64,000 nucleotides of DNA from NCBI GenBank assembly GCA_037102815.1, contig BTPP01000005.1, forward strand, positions 2,542,001 through 2,606,000. Reading direction: 5' to 3'. Made by a program: the position numbers and the translations under genes. Shown here one piece after another: positions 63,229 to 64,000 of this stretch. Under the pieces are notes generated by a model. It was not told the origin of the DNA. It saw nothing but the letters and a program-made list of their open reading frames with translations, and ran no database searches. Position 1 is the stretch's first letter. Every line of letters begins with the position of its first letter. The DNA comes from Neurospora intermedia. Lineage: Eukaryota; Ascomycota; Sordariomycetes; Sordariales; Sordariaceae.

Positions 63229-63255
63229 CTACACTACACTACACTACACTACACA
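63229..63255 (+). repeat. CTACA pentanucleotide repeat
   Basis: Just over five tandem copies of CTACA in noncoding sequence. Confidence 0.85.
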
Positions 63256-64000
63256 GTCCATCCAGGCACGAATCTCACACATGGTGCAGTGGTCCAATGT
63301 TAGAACGGACAGACACACATTTTTGGACTCACTGTCCGTCCCGAGACGATGAGGCTCTTCCGCCGCATGCGCCGCCCGCCGGCTGGGGCCCGCCCCAACC
63401 CGCCAACGACGGACTATCCCGCTCGCTCGGCGATGGCGTTTTTTGTTGGAGTCCTGGACGTGGTGCTAACCTATTACAGTGCCAGTCCCGAAAGCGAATC
63501 AATCAGGCAAGAAAAAGAAAAGAAAAGAAATAAAAACAACGCGGCAGTCAAGACGACAGACAAACCAGGGAAGAGAAGAAAAGATAGGGGCCACCTATGG
63601 CATGCATGCATGGGACTTGTGTGTGTGTTAACGAAGACCGTTGGCGCCAGTGCCACGGCTCTCCCCGACGCCCGGCCGTTTGTTCTAGAAGGCCTTCTTT
63701 TTTTCATTTGTTTTTTTTTATACCGACAGGAGAGCAAAAGCGAGGTGATGCGATGTTTGCTTGTTCTTCTTGCTTCCGTGCATCCGTAGTAGTCTGGTGT
63801 GCTGCGTAGAACCGACCAGACGGATGGACGACGACGACCACGGCATCGCCGAGTTTCCATCCGCCGTTGTCCGTGCTTTGATACCCTACTTCCCGTCTAT
63901 GCATCATTCCAGTCCATCCATATTCCGGCTTTACTATTCATGGCAACTAATGATTTCATTCATTCCCATCGATTGCCACCGCTGGCCGAGTAGCATCGGC

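Larger units (their letters stand above)
58461..64000. other. Gene-poor right end
   Basis: 5.5 kb without a supported gene. Open frames, including a 269-codon one at 59393-60202, have no family resemblance and irregular composition. An A/T-rich patch lies near 60418-60477. The tRNA-like sequence at 59861 and the CTACA repeat at 63229 are listed separately. A spliced or species-specific gene could be missed here. Confidence 0.45.

Overview
The window looks like a piece of a filamentous ascomycete chromosome, most like Neurospora or a close Sordariomycete. The genes are short-intron eukaryotic genes whose introns usually start GTRNGT and carry a CTAAC branch site. Intergenic spaces are long and hold CCTA/TAGG and CAG microsatellites, and the conserved genes (PRC2 subunit Su(z)12, cytochrome oxidase subunit V, Mus7/Mms22, Cus1/SF3b145) have fungal sequences. 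No transposon, virus-like element or CRISPR was recognised. This is an inference from sequence features; I could not run a species search.

Left part (about 1.9-26.2 kb): a dense cluster of small nuclear Myb/SANT-like proteins. I count nine loci carrying fifteen SANT-like modules: a gene at 1895-2827 (-); a gene at 5291-6776 (+); a six-module array at 7393-10139 (+); three divergent pairs, 12432/14836, 17469/20029 and 21955/25494. The member at 21955-23559 holds two modules in one protein. Most of these proteins have one short helix bundle followed by a basic, AT-hook-like or Ala/Pro/Thr-rich tail, a hydrophobic-K-x-E motif, and often an acidic end finishing in -EI.

The most unusual feature is the array at 7393-10139. 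Six tandem exons each have their own ATG, and at least four have a TATA-like box 140-205 bases upstream. Each encodes helices 1-2 of a SANT-like fold and stops at a splice donor in the same phase (2), just before the third helix. Only the last exon is followed by an exon that completes the fold (QHLQKLRRKE) and supplies the tail. All six can be joined to that shared exon in frame. This looks like a fungal counterpart of the alternative-first-exon layout of the clustered protocadherin or UGT1 loci: variable helices 1-2, constant recognition helix and tail. The main caution is that the distal modules would need introns of 0.5-2.2 kb, long for such fungi.

Middle part (29.1-46.6 kb): Su(z)12 of Polycomb repressive complex 2, with a C-terminal PHD-like finger (+); a mitochondrial Msp1/ATAD1-like AAA ATPase (-); a 2322-residue Mus7/Mms22 DNA repair protein (-); a 61-residue single-span membrane protein in three exons (+); and cytochrome c oxidase subunit V (+).

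Right part (50.5-64 kb): mitochondrial FAD glycerol-3-phosphate dehydrogenase (+), a triose-phosphate-transporter-family (Sly41-like) membrane protein (-), and the U2 snRNP protein Cus1/SF3b145 (+). The last 5.5 kb has no gene I can support, only a degenerate tRNA-like sequence and simple repeats. The housekeeping genes show no operon-like logic. Genes of the left cluster are tied together by family, intron phase, tail motifs and one repeated upstream element.
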